Positions 62,795 through 64,000 of a stretch of DNA of 64,000 nucleotides are shown here, piece after piece. The stretch lies in NCBI GenBank assembly GCA_036794825.1, contig DAIRGA010000008.1:62001-126000 (forward strand). The letters are read 5' to 3'. Both the position numbers and the translations under genes were made by a program. The stretch comes from RZYY01 sp036794825. Its GTDB lineage: Bacteria; Bacteroidota; Bacteroidia; Bacteroidales; 4484-276. Each line of letters opens with the position of its first letter. The stretch's first letter is position 1. The notes under the pieces are model-generated. The model saw nothing but the letters and a program-made list of their open reading frames with translations. It was not told where the DNA came from and searched no databases.

Positions 62795-64000
62795 TTAATA
62801 AATCACCACCTTGCTGGTCAATATTCTGTCGTTGAGGGTGATGCGCAGAAAGTGCGTTCCCCTGGCGAAGGAAGAAACATCTACCGGAGTTGATTCATTT
62901 TCGAGCGGAGCCGAATAAACCAGCTGCCCTGACAGGTTGAAAATATCAAGATAACCACCGCCAATAAGTCCTTGTATTTTCACATTGATTAATCCGGATG
63001 CTGGATTGGGAAAAACTTTTGCGGCGGCTATTTCAGAATCGTTGACTGCTGAAGGTTCAAAAAAGCTCCACCAGTTGAGATCCTTGTAGATGTTTATCCA
63101 TTCCGATGACTCCTCATCCCAGAACTGAAAAATAAACTCCAGCCGGTTGCCGTCGCCGTCGTAGGTGTAAACATAATTGGCGGTGTTGTACCAGTAGTAT
63201 CCGAAGGCGTCCCAGAATTGCTGTACAATGTTGGTTCTCAATCCCATGCTGTTATATTGGTAAATGGTCAGGTCGAGGTTGATCCAGGTGCTGAAGTCGC
63301 TTTCCCAATATTGCTGTAATCTTTCCGTCAGCCGGAGTTGTTCGTTATAGGTGTAAAACTGGCGATACTGCGTTACCCATTGCTGCTCTTGTTCGTTCCA
63401 TGCATACTGAAATACTTCGGTGAGGTTTCCGCTGGTATCAAATGTCTGGTCAATGCGCTGGGTGTTTTCCCAGAAGCCTGACGGGTTCCATGTTTCAAGA
63501 ATCCTGCTAACCGGTTGATTTAGTTCGTTGTAGGTGTATGTGATCCGGAGGGTGTCCATCCAGATGCCCTGGTTGCGCCAGACTTTGGTTTGCTGTATCA
63601 GCAAGAGCCCGTCATCATTGTACTGCCAGGTAACCTCCTGGTCGGTTGCCCAGTTCCCGCTTATTGTATCAAAAACCTGAATATCTTCCTGAGTTTTCAG
63701 ACCTGAAGGATTATAATGGTAGTTTACTTTTTTGCCGCGCGAAAATCTGAATTTACTTTTATCCCACACCTTAAACCACGAAACGGCCGGATTACCGTCC
63801 AACCGGTAAAAGATGGAATCCGACATCTTCCATTCGCCGGCTCTGGAGTCCCATACGAAGCCCTCGATATAGTGCGGATTCAGGCTGTCGTAATAGAATT
63901 GCTCCCTCTTCTTTTCATCTTCCCATTGGTTGATTACAGGGTTCCAGGTGATGGTGAGCCACCTGAGCGGGTTGCCATGGCTGTCGCGCTGTAGAACCCG
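62795..64000 (-). CDS. Secreted repeat protein with T9SS sorting domain (N-terminus outside window)
   Basis: The frame is open from the stop at 62795 to the right edge, so more than 400 residues are visible and the start is missing; a Met at 63826 is internal. The bulk is built of RHS/YD-like repeats of about 38-45 residues, each with a YTYN or YQYN turn, a Gly-Leu-x-x-x segment and a W.....W pair (for example YNDDGLLLIQQTKVWRNQG, then TYNELNQPVSRILETWNPSG). A type A T9SS C-terminal domain (KVFPNPASGLINVKI ... ARGTHFLRITL) ends the protein. It is probably surface-attached or secreted. Function unknown, with adhesion or matrix roles possible. Confidence 0.85.
   Translation of the reverse strand, partial: RVLQRDSHGNPLRWLTITWNPVINQWEDEKKREQFYYDSLNPHYIEGFVWDSRAGEWKMSDSIFYRLDGNPAVSWFKVWDKSKFRFSRGKKVNYHYNPSGLKTQEDIQVFDTISGNWATDQEVTWQYNDDGLLLIQQTKVWRNQGIWMDTLRITYTYNELNQPVSRILETWNPSGFWENTQRIDQTFDTSGNLTEVFQYAWNEQEQQWVTQYRQFYTYNEQLRLTERLQQYWESDFSTWINLDLTIYQYNSMGLRTNIVQQFWDAFGYYWYNTANYVYTYDGDGNRLEFIFQFWDEESSEWINIYKDLNWWSFFEPSAVNDSEIAAAKVFPNPASGLINVKIQGLIGGGYLDIFNLSGQLVYSAPLENESTPVDVSSFARGTHFLRITLNDRILTSKVVIY

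Noticed and set aside
1..64000. Toxin-antitoxin, restriction, CRISPR, phage or transposase genes
   Set aside because: None were seen; the hybrid kinases and B12 protein explain the accessory-like region without defence or mobile functions.

Overview
The window comes from a bacterium of the phylum Bacteroidota. The signs are a SusC/SusD pair, two proteins with type IX secretion (T9SS) C-terminal sorting domains, an RRM-type glycine-rich RNA-binding protein, many PAS-rich hybrid histidine kinases, and promoter-like sites of the Bacteroidota form TTTG-N21-TAnnTTTG. No rRNA, tRNA, CRISPR array, integrase or insertion sequence was seen. Both window edges cut genes: an RND transporter on the left and a T9SS-sorted repeat protein on the right.

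Left block (1-10.9 kb). An RND pump gene is followed by a TolC-like outer-membrane gene. Next is an unusual GH130 glycoside phosphorylase-like protein fused to a response-regulator receiver domain, facing a GT4 glycosyltransferase fused to an alpha-toroid-like domain. A minus-strand operon then encodes an HlyD-like protein, a VTC-type polyphosphate polymerase domain protein and a DUF4956 membrane protein. A small RRM protein ends at a strong bidirectional hairpin terminator.

Sensor island (10,974-41,843). Thirteen consecutive minus-strand genes span almost 31 kb with gaps mostly below 60 bp. Ten are histidine kinases or hybrid kinases carrying PAS, GAF, PocR-like, 7TM, TPR or receiver inputs. 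The others are an orphan CheB-CheR-PAS protein, a stand-alone cobalamin-binding protein and a 158-residue protein of unknown function. No DNA-binding response regulator is present. One hybrid kinase is split by a -1 frameshift at a run of seven A residues. The cobalamin protein has the W-x9-EH and ExHxxG motifs of B12-dependent photoreceptors and is closely packed with a small kinase and the orphan protein, which makes a candidate light- or cobalamin-responsive module.

Middle block (42.3-47.3 kb). An M20 amidohydrolase comes first. An LtaS-like membrane phosphotransferase/sulfatase is translationally coupled to a diacylglycerol-kinase-like lipid kinase, and an AlkD-like DNA repair protein is convergent to them.

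Glycan block (47.5-61.6 kb, all plus). SusC and SusD are followed by a LamG + PNGase F-like T9SS protein and a DoxX protein. Then come three Gfo/Idh/MocA oxidoreductases, a sugar isomerase/epimerase and a DUF1080 lipoprotein. Several have Tat or lipoprotein signals. Together they look like a glycoprotein-glycan uptake locus coupled to oxidative (3-keto) glycoside cleavage in the periplasm. The PNGase-like domain keeps the Asp60 and Glu206 equivalents but appears to have Asn at the Glu118 position.

Right end. A 510-bp intergenic region holds two 76-bp hairpin elements with compensatory arm changes and an AT-rich repeat also found near 46.5 kb. An HD-domain hydrolase and the truncated T9SS-sorted repeat protein follow.
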